A DNA stretch of 64,000 nt from Alphaproteobacteria bacterium (GCA_021775915.1 JAJFGW010000009.1:1-64000); one strand, 5' to 3'; positions 28,998 to 42,571 are shown, counted from the first letter of the stretch. The notes: generated by a model not told the origin, from the letters alone. A program made the numbers and translations.

Positions 28998-30308
28998 TTA
29001 CCGTTCCCGCAGCGCCCGATTACGTGCGCGCAATATCGGTTTCATCAAATATTCCATGATCGTGCGCTTACCGGTAATGACCTCGGTTTCCGCAACCATC
29101 CCCGGTGTAATCGGCATCTTGTTATCTTCCGTGCCCAGATAATTTTTATCGGTATGAATTTCAATTTCGAAAAAGACATTACCCTCACGGTCAGTAACAC
29201 TATTCGCGCCAATTCTTACCAACTTACCTTTCAGGCTACCGTAACGCTGCGGATCATAGGCCGTGACCTTGACCTTGACCTCCTGCCCGACCATCAGAAA
29301 AGCAATATCACTGGGCATTACTTTTGCCATGATTTTCAGTTCATCATCAACCGGCACGATTTCAATCAGCTTATGCGCAGGCTCAATCACCCCGCCAATC
29401 GTTTTCACGGCGATATTATTCACAATACCGCTGACCGGCGCGCGCATCTCTCTGCGATAAACCCTGTCTTCTATGGATTTCAGGCTTTCGTCTATCTGTC
29501 GAATTTCGGTTTGAACATCATTAAGCTCGCCAAGAGCCTGCGAACGAAATTTGTCATCCTGATCTTCCCGTTCTTTTTTTGCCGCGCTTAATTCAGCGCC
29601 CAACCCAATCAGCTTTTCCTCATTGGCTTTTGCCTGCCCGGACAAATCACTAACCTCGCGCTTCAGGCGAATTTCTTCCAGCTTTGGCAACGCCCTCTGC
29701 TTCACCATCTCCTGAGTGATTTTCAGTTCCTGATAAAGAAGTCCGCGACTATCTTTTATCCGCTTGATATCAGCATGAGTTTCAGCAATCTGCGCCTCGG
29801 CGCGGCTAATCTTGTCCTCATAAATTGATTTTGCATTGGCCAGTTCTTTTTGGCGCGATTCATAAAGCGCTTTTTCATTTTCGGCAATTTTTGGCGCGGC
29901 CCGAACAAGGTCTTCCGGCAACGTAAAGACAGCACCACTGGCCTCTGCATTCAAACGTGCCTTCTTCGCCCTTAAACTAAGAGACTTCGCCTGCGTCCCC
30001 TGCTCTTCGGAAGAAAAGGCAACGTCACTGATGCGAACAAGAACCTGCCCCTTTTCTACAATGTCACCTTCATGAACCAGAAGCTCCGCAAGAATACCGC
30101 CCTCAAGGCTCTGCACCACCTGTATTTCCTGCGTCGGAACAACAGAGCCGCTGCCGCGCGTTAATTCCTCGATCTCCGAAACGCTTGCCCAGACAATGAA
30201 AAACAAAACCAGCGAAACAATAGCAAGCAGGAAGACATTCGATGCCATATGAGGCTTCAGCCTTGAGGCCGCTTCCAGTTCACTCATAAATTCCGTTTCA
30301 GATGTCAT
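28998..30308 (-). CDS. T1SS membrane-fusion protein, HlyD/LapC family
   Basis: Periplasmic adaptor of 436 aa linking the inner-membrane ABC exporter to the outer-membrane TolC-like channel. Residues about 25-45 form the single membrane anchor. The EIEELTRGSGSVVPTQEIQVVQSLEGGI segment is the conserved lipoyl/barrel entry of the HlyD type I family. Residues about 100-290 form long coiled-coil hairpins. The C-terminal RxVSGIVN...GGVIEPAHKLIEIVP and the MVAETEVITGKRTIMEYLMKPI segment are diagnostic. It is separated from the ABC gene by 145 bp holding a palindromic repeat element. Confidence 0.94.
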   Translation of the reverse strand: MTSETEFMSELEAASRLKPHMASNVFLLAIVSLVLFFIVWASVSEIEELTRGSGSVVPTQEIQVVQSLEGGILAELLVHEGDIVEKGQVLVRISDVAFSSEEQGTQAKSLSLRAKKARLNAEASGAVFTLPEDLVRAAPKIAENEKALYESRQKELANAKSIYEDKISRAEAQIAETHADIKRIKDSRGLLYQELKITQEMVKQRALPKLEEIRLKREVSDLSGQAKANEEKLIGLGAELSAAKKEREDQDDKFRSQALGELNDVQTEIRQIDESLKSIEDRVYRREMRAPVSGIVNNIAVKTIGGVIEPAHKLIEIVPVDDELKIMAKVMPSDIAFLMVGQEVKVKVTAYDPQRYGSLKGKLVRIGANSVTDREGNVFFEIEIHTDKNYLGTEDNKMPITPGMVAETEVITGKRTIMEYLMKPILRARNRALRER

Positions 30309-30352
30309 AGCAATGAACTTTCTATTGCGCGCGCAGCGCCTAAAGATTCTTT

Positions 30353-30444
30353 AAACGCAAAGTCCGCAAAGTCTCGCAAAGTAAAGTGGATATGTTGGCC
30401 AGTCGTTAGGAAAAACTTTGCGTCCTTAGCGTACTTTGCGTTTA
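30353..30444. repeat. Palindromic intergenic repeat built from CGCAAAG units (copy A)
   Basis: Two arms of about 34 bases flank a 24-base unconserved centre. The left arm consists of tandem units such as CGCAAAGT; the right arm is the inverted equivalent (ACTTTGCGTCCTTAGCG, then ACTTTGCGTTT). The left arm is 30/34 identical to the element at the window's right end, and the first 23 bases of the right arms are identical. It sits between the ABC and HlyD genes of the T1SS operon and could fold into a long hairpin in the mRNA. Confidence 0.85.
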
Positions 30445-30453
30445 GAAAAACTA

Positions 30454-32631
30454 TCATTTCGGCACCTCAACCTTACCCCCGGCTAGCGCTTTAAGAACCT
30501 CATCGCGCGGGCCGTCGGCTATTATTTTTCCCTGATCTATCAATATAAGGCGATCAACAAGCGCCAGCAAATGATGCCGGTGCGTAATCAAAATAAAAGT
30601 CTTATCCTTGATCTGCTCTTTAATGTGGTGGGTAAACGCCGTTTCCGCCTGCACATCCATGGCATTGGTCGGCTCATCACACACCATGATATTAGGTTTG
30701 AGTAACATCGCCCGCGCCAGCGCAATCGCCTGCCTCTGACCGCCGGAAAGACCCTCACCACGCTCACCGACCGGCGCGTCATAGCCCATCGGGTGGCGGG
30801 AAATAAAATCATGAACGCCCGACAACTTCGCCGCAGCCAATATTTCGTCTTCCGTTGCCTGCGGCTTACTTACCGCAATATTTTCACGTACCGAGCCACG
30901 GAACAGCACAATGTCCTGCGCGATATAAGCAATATTACGCCGCAAATCCGCCGGGTCTATCTGGCGGTAATCGGTATCATCAGCATAAAGCGCCCCATCA
31001 TCCGGCTCATAAAGCCCAAGGACAAGCCGCGCGATTGTACTTTTACCGGAGCCAATCCGGCCAATCAGCCCGATATTCTCCCCCGGCTCGATTGAAAAAG
31101 AAATACCATCGAGCACTTTTTGTTCCGTATTCGGATAGGTAAAGCTCACCTTATCAAAAGCGATTTTCCCTTTTAAAACCGGGCGGTGCAAAAATTGTTT
31201 CTGCGCCGGGCGCTCAACGGGGAGCGCCATAATATCATTAAGTGTCTTTAAAGAGCTGCGCGCCTGATGATAACGCGCGACAAGATTGGCAATCTGGCCG
31301 ATCGGCGCAATAGCCCGACCACCAAGAATGACACAAGCAATTAGCCCACCCATCGTCATCACCGCGTCCTTGACCAGATACATCCCCATCAGCACGATAA
31401 TAATGCTCGCGCTCATTTGCAGCATCGTTGCAATATTCACCCCAAAGCCGGAAATAAAACGGGACTTCTGGGCATTGGCAGCGCTTTCACCAACATGCGC
31501 GCCATAACGCGCGCGCATCCGGCCATCTGCGCCAATCGCCTTGATTGTCTCCAGCCCGCCAATCGTTTCAACCAGTAAACCGTGTTTGGCCTCAGCAGCG
31601 TGGACAGACTTACCGACCATCAATTTAAGCGGCCATTGCAACAACATCCCCACCCCGACCACAATCAGGATCAGGCAGGCGAGCATAAAAGCAATCGGCC
31701 CGCCGATCAGATAAATAATAAAAAGGAAAAATAGAGAAAACGGCAAATCGACAAGTCCGGTCATCGTTGCCGAAGTCATAAAATCGCGCACAGAATCAAA
31801 ATCGCGCAGCATATTAGCAAAGGCACCGCTCGAAGGCGGCCGCCCGGCGAGCTTCATATTAAGAAGCTGGTCGTAAATACGGCGCGTCACCACCACATCA
31901 ATGCGCCGTCCGGCAAGATCAATGAAATAACCGCGCAGCGTACGCATAATCAGATCAAACACATAAGCGGTGAGCGCCCCAATCGCCAGAACCCAGCCCG
32001 TTTCAACCGCATCATTCGGAATAACGCGGTCATAAACATTCATGATAAAGAGAGGTCCAACAACGCCAAACAGATTAACCAAAACAGCAGCGACAAGAAC
32101 CCGGCCATAGAGTCCTTTGTTTTCACTCACCACACCCCAGAACCAGTGACGACTGGAATCTTCAATGTCCGGCGCTTCCGGATCGGTAAATTCGGCACGC
32201 GGATGCACGTAAATAACAAAACCGGCATACGCTTTTTCAAGGTCGCCATAAGCAATATCTTTTGTTTCCTGCGTTTCCGGCAAAAGAATTTTAGCCCTGC
32301 CATCTTTCACAGAAAGCAAAACGCAGGCTTGGTCTTTTTTCAGGATAATCACCGCAGGCAGCACCGGCTGCGATATTTTTCCGAGATCGCGGCGCTCCAG
32401 CACTTTTGTTTTCAAGTCTAAACGATCCGCTGCTTCGCAAAAAAGAGACGGGCCCATGCCCTTTTCATCATAAGCCAGCCCTGCCCTGATCGCTTCGGCT
32501 GATTTAGCGCGTCCGTAATGTTCAGTTAGAAAAACCAGACATTCAAGGAGAGGATCAGCGACAACGCCGCCGGCCTTCCTGCTTGCAGCAGCATCCGCCT
32601 CTGTTGTTTTCTTTTCCGGCTCACTTGTCAT
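30454..32631 (-). CDS. Type I secretion ABC exporter (permease/ATPase, LapB/HlyB-like)
   Basis: Inner-membrane ATPase/permease of 725 aa driving one-step export of RTX-type proteins. The N-terminal ~130 residues form a peptidase-C39-like domain (DPLLECLVFLTEHYGR) that probably lacks peptidase activity, because the CGxA active-site context is absent. Six membrane helices follow. The nucleotide-binding domain has Walker A GRIGSGKST (about residue 520), signature LSGGQRQ and Walker B IMVCDEPT. The ATG at 32631 was chosen because it overlaps the preceding stop by 11 bases and starts MTSEPEKK. An earlier in-frame ATG at 32664 would add a Met/Pro-rich stretch inside the TolC gene. Likely substrates are the three secreted proteins encoded next to it. 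Confidence 0.94.
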   Translation of the reverse strand: MTSEPEKKTTEADAAASRKAGGVVADPLLECLVFLTEHYGRAKSAEAIRAGLAYDEKGMGPSLFCEAADRLDLKTKVLERRDLGKISQPVLPAVIILKKDQACVLLSVKDGRAKILLPETQETKDIAYGDLEKAYAGFVIYVHPRAEFTDPEAPDIEDSSRHWFWGVVSENKGLYGRVLVAAVLVNLFGVVGPLFIMNVYDRVIPNDAVETGWVLAIGALTAYVFDLIMRTLRGYFIDLAGRRIDVVVTRRIYDQLLNMKLAGRPPSSGAFANMLRDFDSVRDFMTSATMTGLVDLPFSLFFLFIIYLIGGPIAFMLACLILIVVGVGMLLQWPLKLMVGKSVHAAEAKHGLLVETIGGLETIKAIGADGRMRARYGAHVGESAANAQKSRFISGFGVNIATMLQMSASIIIVLMGMYLVKDAVMTMGGLIACVILGGRAIAPIGQIANLVARYHQARSSLKTLNDIMALPVERPAQKQFLHRPVLKGKIAFDKVSFTYPNTEQKVLDGISFSIEPGENIGLIGRIGSGKSTIARLVLGLYEPDDGALYADDTDYRQIDPADLRRNIAYIAQDIVLFRGSVRENIAVSKPQATEDEILAAAKLSGVHDFISRHPMGYDAPVGERGEGLSGGQRQAIALARAMLLKPNIMVCDEPTNAMDVQAETAFTHHIKEQIKDKTFILITHRHHLLALVDRLILIDQGKIIADGPRDEVLKALAGGKVEVPK

Positions 32632-33969
32632 CGGCACTGGTATCGGCATCGGCAGAAACCACATTCAGGGTTTCCTGTAACCTTCCCATACTGGCAAGAA
32701 CGGCAAACCGGGAGGCCAGCATTCTGTATTCCCCGTTCATAAAACCAAGCCTAGCATTAAACAAAGCATTGTCCGACTGCAAAAGCTGCAAGAGATTAAC
32801 CCGCGCCCCTTCAAATTGAAGCTCATATATTTTGAACAAATCTTCATTGATCTTAAGCCGGTCTTTCTGAATTTTATTTTGCGTTTCCGCTGTATGTAAA
32901 TCACTATAGGCAACAAGAATGCCGCGCTCTATCTGCCGTTCCGTTTCCGCCCTCTGTGCTTTACTTTCAAAATAACGCTGCTGCGTTTTACGCACCCGCG
33001 CTGTCTGTCCACCTGCGACAGAAAAATCCCAGTTCAAACGCACCAAAGCCTTAGCATCAATAGCTTCGCCGCCAATCTTGTCATCCTGATCGCGTTTCAA
33101 GTAGGAAACCTCGCCCGTCACATCCGGGTAATAAAACTGTTTCTCCGCTTCGCTATCATAAGACAGGGCTTGTGCCGTAGATAATGCCGCCTTCAAACTC
33201 GGGTGATTTTCTTTTGCAAAGGCAACGCCTTCTTCCCTATCATCCGGAACCACCTCCATTTGTGCCACCGGCTTTTCCATCGGGTCATCAGGCATATGAC
33301 CGGAAATTTCGGCATATTCTACATTCGCAGACCGTAATTGCCCCTCTATGTCGGCCATCGTACTATCAAGCTGCGCTTTGATATCCAGCGCCTGCACAAT
33401 CATCGTTTCGTCCGCCGCGCCTTCATCAACCATTTTCTGGATACGGCCCTGATAATCAGCAATTTTTTTATGGTGCTCTGTCAAGCTTGCCAAAGCCTCA
33501 CGGCCGCGCATCACATCAAGATAAACCAGCACAGTGCGCAGCGCCAAATCTTCACGAACATCAACAATATTGTAATTGGCCGATTCGTGCCGCATTTGCG
33601 CCGCATCAACCCTGTTAAATGTCTCAAACCCATCAAAAATCGGCTGCGTTACCGTTACGGAGCCCTCCCAAAGGTGAGAGTAGGCACTATCGCGGGTAAC
33701 CTGAAGTCCCCGGCTTGTGCTGTTGTCGCCAAAAACACGCCCCCGGCACCCCGCACGTTAACACTTGGAAAATGATCCGCCCATTGCTCCTTTTCTTCCT
33801 GAGTAAAAGCATCTCGATTAGCAATGGCCGCTTCAACACTGGGGTGATTATTCAAAGCAGACTCAACAGCCTGCCCCAATGTCTCTGCACGGCAAGGCGT
33901 GATCAGAAAACAAAGAGAAACAGCTAAAAACCCGGCATTTGCCAGCAAAGAATTTTTACTATAGGACAT
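32621..33969 (-). pseudogene. TolC-like outer-membrane channel of the T1SS, frameshifted
   Basis: Two frames together make one TolC-family protein. The first (33969 down to about 33740) has a signal peptide (about residues 1-28, ending TPCRA) and a TolC start (ETLGQAVESALNNHPSVEAAIANR). The second continues with VFGDNSTSRGLQV, then VTQPIFDGFETFNRVDAAQM, the coiled-coil body and a stop at 32621. The shift falls near 33736-33744, after a GGGGGC run. One extra base there would give GAGGRVFGDN and a 449-aa product, and the total span (1349 bases) is one short of a multiple of three. No canonical slippery site is visible. It could be a real mutation or a sequencing/assembly error. It is the first gene of the T1SS operon. 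Confidence 0.88.
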
Positions 33970-34191
33970 AATTTATCTGCGCAGATAATATAAAAGGATA
34001 AAGTAACGACTTATCACTTTGAATCTAAACAAGAACAGGCGTCAGCGCAAGTCTGTTCACACTAATTTTAACGTGCAAAGAACAAAAAGAACGAATTGAA
34101 TAACCATAAAGGCTTCACAAAGGGGCTTCACAAAGCCTGAAATATGGGGCATCTTCATGCGGCAGGCATAATAGATGAAGGAATATATCCC

Positions 34192-35415
34192 GTGGCCCTT
34201 AAAATTGCCGTACCAAAGACAACCACAGCCAACGAAGCGCGCGTTGCCGCTTCACCGGAAACCGTAAAAAAACTCATAGATATGGGCTGCGAGGTCCGCA
34301 TTGAAAGCGGTGCCGGTACAACGGCCTCCGTTACAGATGAGATGTTCAAAGAGGCCGGTGCTAAAATATCAAAAACAGCTGCAGAAACCTGCAAAGGCGC
34401 CAATATCGTTCTATCGGTTCAGCCTCCCAAAGAAAGTGAAATCGAGCTTTTGCCAAAAGGCTCCCTGCTGGTTTGCCTGATGAACCCTCACGATAATGGC
34501 CCTCTCATAGATAAACTGGCCAAAGCAGGCATTAACGTCTTTGCCATGGAACTGGTGCCGCGCATTACCCGCGCGCAAGCTATGGATGTTCTGTCATCGC
34601 AAGCAAACCTTGCCGGATATAAAGCGGTTCTGGATGCTGCCGAGCAGTTCGCCCGCGCCTTCCCCATGATGATGACGGCAGCGGGAACAGTTTCCCCGGC
34701 CAGAATTTTTGTTATGGGTGCCGGCGTTGCCGGACTGCAGGCCGTCGCCACAGCAAAAAGACTCGGCGCCATTGTCTCCGCCACTGACGTCCGCCCCGCA
34801 TCCAAGGAGCAGGTCGAATCACTTGGTGGTTCCTTCGTTGCCGTAGAGGACGATGAATTCAAGGAAGCTGAAACCGCAGGCGGTTATGCCAAGGAAATGT
34901 CCGCTGCCTACAAGAAAAAACAGGCGGCACTAGTTGAAGAACATATCGCCAAGCAAGATATTGTCATCACGACCGCCCTCATCCCCGGCAGACCTGCGCC
35001 GAAGCTAATCTCGGAGAAAATGATTAAATCCATGAAACCGGGGTCTGTCATCGTGGATCTGGCGGTTGAACGCGGCGGAAACTCCGAATTATCAGAAGCC
35101 GGAAAGGTCGTAAAAAAACACGGCGTTACCATTGTAGGCCATAATAATGTGCCCAGCCGTATCGCGGCGAGTAGCGCGGCTTTATATGCCAAGAACCTCC
35201 TAAACCTTCTTAATATTCTTATCGACAAGGAAAGCGGCACCCTCACCATCGACTGGGAAGATGAAGTCGTTCAGGGAATCGCGCTCACCAAAGACGGTAA
35301 ACTTATCCATCCGCAGTTCTCTTCAGCTAAAAAACCTGCGGCGAAGAAAACAACCAAATCAACAACGCCCGAAAAGCCAGAAACTTCTTCAAAGAAAGCG
35401 GCAAATTCAAAATAG
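34192..35415 (+). CDS. pntAA: NAD(P) transhydrogenase subunit alpha, part 1 (PntAA)
   Basis: NAD(H)-binding, soluble domain I of the proton-translocating transhydrogenase, which makes NADPH at the expense of the proton gradient. It has the GAGVAGLQAVATAKRLGA nucleotide loop followed by the ATDVRP acidic end, and the RAQAMDVLSSQANLAGYKAV segment. The C-terminus carries a Lys/Ala/Thr-rich tail. The GTG at 34192 is preferred (AAGGA nine bases upstream; product starts ALKIAVPKTTT like the family). An ATG at 34144 would add 16 residues without family likeness. Three-gene split PntAA/PntAB/PntB is typical of alphaproteobacteria. Confidence 0.94.
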   Translation: MALKIAVPKTTTANEARVAASPETVKKLIDMGCEVRIESGAGTTASVTDEMFKEAGAKISKTAAETCKGANIVLSVQPPKESEIELLPKGSLLVCLMNPHDNGPLIDKLAKAGINVFAMELVPRITRAQAMDVLSSQANLAGYKAVLDAAEQFARAFPMMMTAAGTVSPARIFVMGAGVAGLQAVATAKRLGAIVSATDVRPASKEQVESLGGSFVAVEDDEFKEAETAGGYAKEMSAAYKKKQAALVEEHIAKQDIVITTALIPGRPAPKLISEKMIKSMKPGSVIVDLAVERGGNSELSEAGKVVKKHGVTIVGHNNVPSRIAASSAALYAKNLLNLLNILIDKESGTLTIDWEDEVVQGIALTKDGKLIHPQFSSAKKPAAKKTTKSTTPEKPETSSKKAANSK

Positions 35416-35427
35416 GAACTAAAAATC

Positions 35428-35841
35428 ATGGCTGATGACAACCAGACACTAACCGAAAACGCAGCAGAGCTTGCCAACCAGGCAAAAATACTCGCCGACC
35501 AGGCCGCCTCTATCGCCGTACAAGCCAGCGAAGCCGTTTCTGAAGTCGCCGGACATGGGGACGGATTTATTATTACCGGTCTGACCGTTTTTATTCTTGC
35601 CTGTTTTGTTGGCTACTACGTTGTCTGGCATGTAACACCGGCCCTGCACTCTCCGCTCATGGCTGTCACCAATGCTATTTCATCGGTCATTATTGTTGGA
35701 GCTCTTTTGGCTGTCGGCGCATCGGCGGCTGGCTTTGCCAAAATGTTGGGTTTTGCTGCCGTTATTCTGGCCTCAGTAAATATTTTCGGCGGCTTTATCG
35801 TTTCGCGCCGCATGCTGCATATGTTTAAGAAGAAGGTTTAA
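35428..35841 (+). CDS. pntAB: NAD(P) transhydrogenase subunit alpha, part 2 (PntAB)
   Basis: Membrane part of the alpha subunit, 137 aa. An Ala/Gln-rich N-terminal segment of about 45 residues precedes the family core: hydrophobic helices at about 48-68, 80-100 and 105-125, with the [26 protein letters not shown] motif typical of domain II. It ends in a basic tail (FKKKV). It follows pntAA by 12 bases. Confidence 0.95.
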   Translation: MADDNQTLTENAAELANQAKILADQAASIAVQASEAVSEVAGHGDGFIITGLTVFILACFVGYYVVWHVTPALHSPLMAVTNAISSVIIVGALLAVGASAAGFAKMLGFAAVILASVNIFGGFIVSRRMLHMFKKKV

Positions 35842-35847
35842 AAGCTA

Positions 35848-36108
35848 ATGGCGGACAAAGAAAGCTTAAGAGACAAGTTCGAGTTGGCGGCTGATTATGA
35901 TTGGGTTAAACAAAAATCCACAGAAGAACCCGGCTATACTTTTCCTTTCTTCATTGAGACCAGCAAACTCATCGAAAAATGGCCCGATGGCATATCTCCT
36001 AATTCATCTACTAATAACGACAGGCATTTTTATACGTTCAGAATGACTTACGAAGACCTTCGAAGAGTAGGGTCAATCCCTGATGTTAAAGCAATTACAA
36101 TCAAATAG
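35848..36108 (+). CDS. Small uncharacterised protein between pntAB and pntB
   Basis: 86 aa, soluble, charged, not recognised. Aromatic-rich centre (YTFPFFIETSKLIEKWPDG) and no membrane segment, signal or known motif. It lies six bases after pntAB and 21 bases before pntB on the same strand, so it would be cotranscribed. It may be a passenger gene or an accessory subunit; the sequence does not tell which. Confidence 0.6.
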   Translation: MADKESLRDKFELAADYDWVKQKSTEEPGYTFPFFIETSKLIEKWPDGISPNSSTNNDRHFYTFRMTYEDLRRVGSIPDVKAITIK

Positions 36109-36129
36109 AAAAATAACAGGACACATTAC

Positions 36130-37521
36130 ATGACTGCACTTGCCCCCCTCGCTTATTTAGTCGCTGCCGTCTGTTTTATTATGGCGCTGCGCGGCCTGTC
36201 CCATCCCGAAACAGCCCGCAAGGGACTGACCTACGGTATAACCGGTATGGCTATTGCCGTTGTGGTTACGTTGATGAGACCGGACGTCTCATCCTATGGC
36301 TTGATTATTCTCGGCATCGCGATTGGCGGTAGCATTGGCACGGTTATTGCCAAAAAAATTGAGATGACCTCCCTGCCGGAACTAATCGCTGCGTTTCACT
36401 CTCTGGTTGGTCTGGCCGCTGTATGTGTTGCTGCTTCTGCCTTTTACAACCCGGAAGCCTATAACATCGGCACTTTCGGCGACATCAAATTTGTCAGCCT
36501 GATTGAAATGTCTCTGGGTGCAGCTATTGGTGCCATTACCTTCACAGGCTCCATTATCGCCTGGGGGAAGTTGCAAGGTACGATCTCCGGCAATCCGGTT
36601 ACTTTTGCCGGACAACATAAGCTCAATGCTATTCTTGGCGGCGCGCTATTTTTACTTATGGCTATGCTTTGCGCTACCGGCGCCAGCTTCTATTTCTGGG
36701 CCATTATATTGCTCGCTTTTGCTCTTGGCGTTCTGATGATCATCCCGATTGGCGGCGCAGACATGCCGGTGATTGTCTCGATGCTAAACAGCTATTCCGG
36801 CTGGGCGGCGGCAGGCATCGGCTTTACACTGCACAATAACTTGCTGATCATTACCGGCGCTCTGGTTGGTTCAAGTGGCGCAATCTTGTCCTACATCATG
36901 TGCAAGGGCATGAACCGCTCCTTCATCAATGTTCTACTTGGCGGCTTTGGTGGCGATGCCGCAGAAGGTGGCGCAAGCAGAGATATGGGTGACCGACAAG
37001 CCAATCTTGGGGCGGCTGAAGATGCGGCTTACCTGATGAAAAACGCATCAAAAGTTATCATCGTTCCCGGTTATGGTATGGCTGTAGCGCAAGCACAACA
37101 TGCCGTGCGCGAACTAGCAGACTCACTCAAGAAATTAGATGTCGAAGTGAAATACGCCATCCACCCGGTGGCGGGGCGTATGCCTGGCCATATGAATGTG
37201 CTGCTCGCTGAAGCTAATGTGCCTTATGACGAAGTGTTCGAGCTTGACGAAATCAATCGCGACTTTGCTCAAACTGAAGTGGTCTATGTGATCGGTGCCA
37301 ATGACATCACCAACCCGGCAGCTAAAAATGACAGCGCGTCACCTATTTACGGCATGCCTGTGCTGGATGTTGAAGATTCGCAAACTGTTCTGTTTGTTAA
37401 ACGCTCATTAGGTAGCGGTTACGCCGGGATCGACAACCCGCTCTTCTACGCCGACAACACCATGATGCTACTGGACGATGCCAAGAAAATGACCGAGGGC
37501 ATTATCAAAGCACTGGAATAG
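36130..37521 (+). CDS. pntB: NAD(P) transhydrogenase subunit beta (PntB)
   Basis: Beta subunit (463 aa) with eight or nine membrane helices (domain II, proton path) and the C-terminal NADP(H)-binding domain III. The latter shows VIIVPGYGMAVAQAQHAV, HPVAGRMPGHMNVLLAEANVPYDEV, GANDITNPAAKNDSASPIYGMPVL and KRSLGSGYAGIDNPLFY, all family hallmarks. Completes the transhydrogenase begun at 34192. Confidence 0.97.
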   Translation: MTALAPLAYLVAAVCFIMALRGLSHPETARKGLTYGITGMAIAVVVTLMRPDVSSYGLIILGIAIGGSIGTVIAKKIEMTSLPELIAAFHSLVGLAAVCVAASAFYNPEAYNIGTFGDIKFVSLIEMSLGAAIGAITFTGSIIAWGKLQGTISGNPVTFAGQHKLNAILGGALFLLMAMLCATGASFYFWAIILLAFALGVLMIIPIGGADMPVIVSMLNSYSGWAAAGIGFTLHNNLLIITGALVGSSGAILSYIMCKGMNRSFINVLLGGFGGDAAEGGASRDMGDRQANLGAAEDAAYLMKNASKVIIVPGYGMAVAQAQHAVRELADSLKKLDVEVKYAIHPVAGRMPGHMNVLLAEANVPYDEVFELDEINRDFAQTEVVYVIGANDITNPAAKNDSASPIYGMPVLDVEDSQTVLFVKRSLGSGYAGIDNPLFYADNTMMLLDDAKKMTEGIIKALE

Positions 37522-37548
37522 TCAGCCTGCACATATTAGTATGCAGTC

Positions 37549-38559
37549 ATGAATGAGACTCTGAACAATTCCCCGGACTTGGAAGAACGCTTTTTGATGC
37601 CGGAAGGTTGGCGCTGGCATAGCTTCAAAAATCAGCAAGGGCGCCAGATTCGCTTTGGTACGGTTGCTCCTGAAAGCCACATTCCGGATGCTGTTGTCAT
37701 TGGCCTGCAAGGGCTGGGGGAATATACCGAGAAGTATTTTGAAGTGGCCCATACACTTCTTGGCCAGAACTTAAGCTTCTGGATGATCGACTGGCAGGGG
37801 CAAGGCAAATCGCACCGCCACCTCAAAGATCCTCACAAAAGACATTCCGGCAGTTTTGAAGATGACATAGCCGACTTACATTATTTTATCATGGAGTATG
37901 TAAAACATTCGGCGGTTCATCCCGATGTCGGCAGAATCCCGCTTGTTATGCTGGGGCATTCCATGGGAAGTAATATCGGCCTGCGTTATCTGCAGCAATA
38001 TCCGGATGTATTTGCCTGCGCGGCTTTTACCTCCCCAATGATCGGTATCAACGCCGTCAAGAACGTACCAAACTGGCTCACGCTTGGTCTGAGCGCTACC
38101 CTGCGGGAAATAATGGATCAAGCCTATGTCGAGTTTGGCGGCAAAGGCTGGCACCCTGACATGCGCGACCACCCGCGCAAAGACATCCATTCCTCCGATC
38201 CCGTCCGAAAAGAGGTTCACAACGCCTGGTGCCTGCATGATGAAGCCTTGCAAGTCGGCAACATCACCTATGGCTGGCTGCATGAAGCCCTCTTATCCTG
38301 TAGCAAAGTACAAAAACAGGGGTTTTTGAACGATTTACAGACCCCCTGCCTATTTGCTCTCGCTGAAAAAGAAAAGCTGATCGACAATAATGTTGCCAAA
38401 AAAGTTATCGGTAGCATGCCTCATGCGGAATTATTAGAGCTACCGGACTCAAAACATGAGATACTTATGGAACGCGATAGTATTCGCGATGAGTTTTTTA
38501 AGGCCTTTGACGCACTATTGCAGGTTAATAATATCAAGGAAAAGTTGAAACCTTTTTAA
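37549..38559 (+). CDS. Alpha/beta hydrolase, lysophospholipase/monoacylglycerol lipase-like
   Basis: 336-aa predicted serine hydrolase of the PldB/monoglyceride-lipase type. The nucleophile elbow is GHSMG within LVMLGHSMGSNIGLRYLQ, preceded by the WQGQGKSHRH loop characteristic of the group. The catalytic His is probably in PDSKHEILME. The acid is unclear: the usual GxxD position reads LAEKEKLIDN, so Glu may substitute. No signal peptide. It follows pntB by 27 bases. Substrate unknown, probably a lipid ester. Confidence 0.86.
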   Translation: MNETLNNSPDLEERFLMPEGWRWHSFKNQQGRQIRFGTVAPESHIPDAVVIGLQGLGEYTEKYFEVAHTLLGQNLSFWMIDWQGQGKSHRHLKDPHKRHSGSFEDDIADLHYFIMEYVKHSAVHPDVGRIPLVMLGHSMGSNIGLRYLQQYPDVFACAAFTSPMIGINAVKNVPNWLTLGLSATLREIMDQAYVEFGGKGWHPDMRDHPRKDIHSSDPVRKEVHNAWCLHDEALQVGNITYGWLHEALLSCSKVQKQGFLNDLQTPCLFALAEKEKLIDNNVAKKVIGSMPHAELLELPDSKHEILMERDSIRDEFFKAFDALLQVNNIKEKLKPF

Positions 38560-38604
38560 AGAACGGGCACAATCTCCTCTTAAAAGATGAGGGAGAGACA
38601 TACC

Positions 38605-42571
<3,967 letters not shown>

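Noticed and set aside
33736..33750. Programmed -1 ribosomal frameshift in the TolC-like gene
   Set aside because: The required shift is -1, but neither GCC GGG GGC nor GTG TTT TTG fits the X-XXY-YYZ slippery pattern, so mutation or sequence error is simpler.
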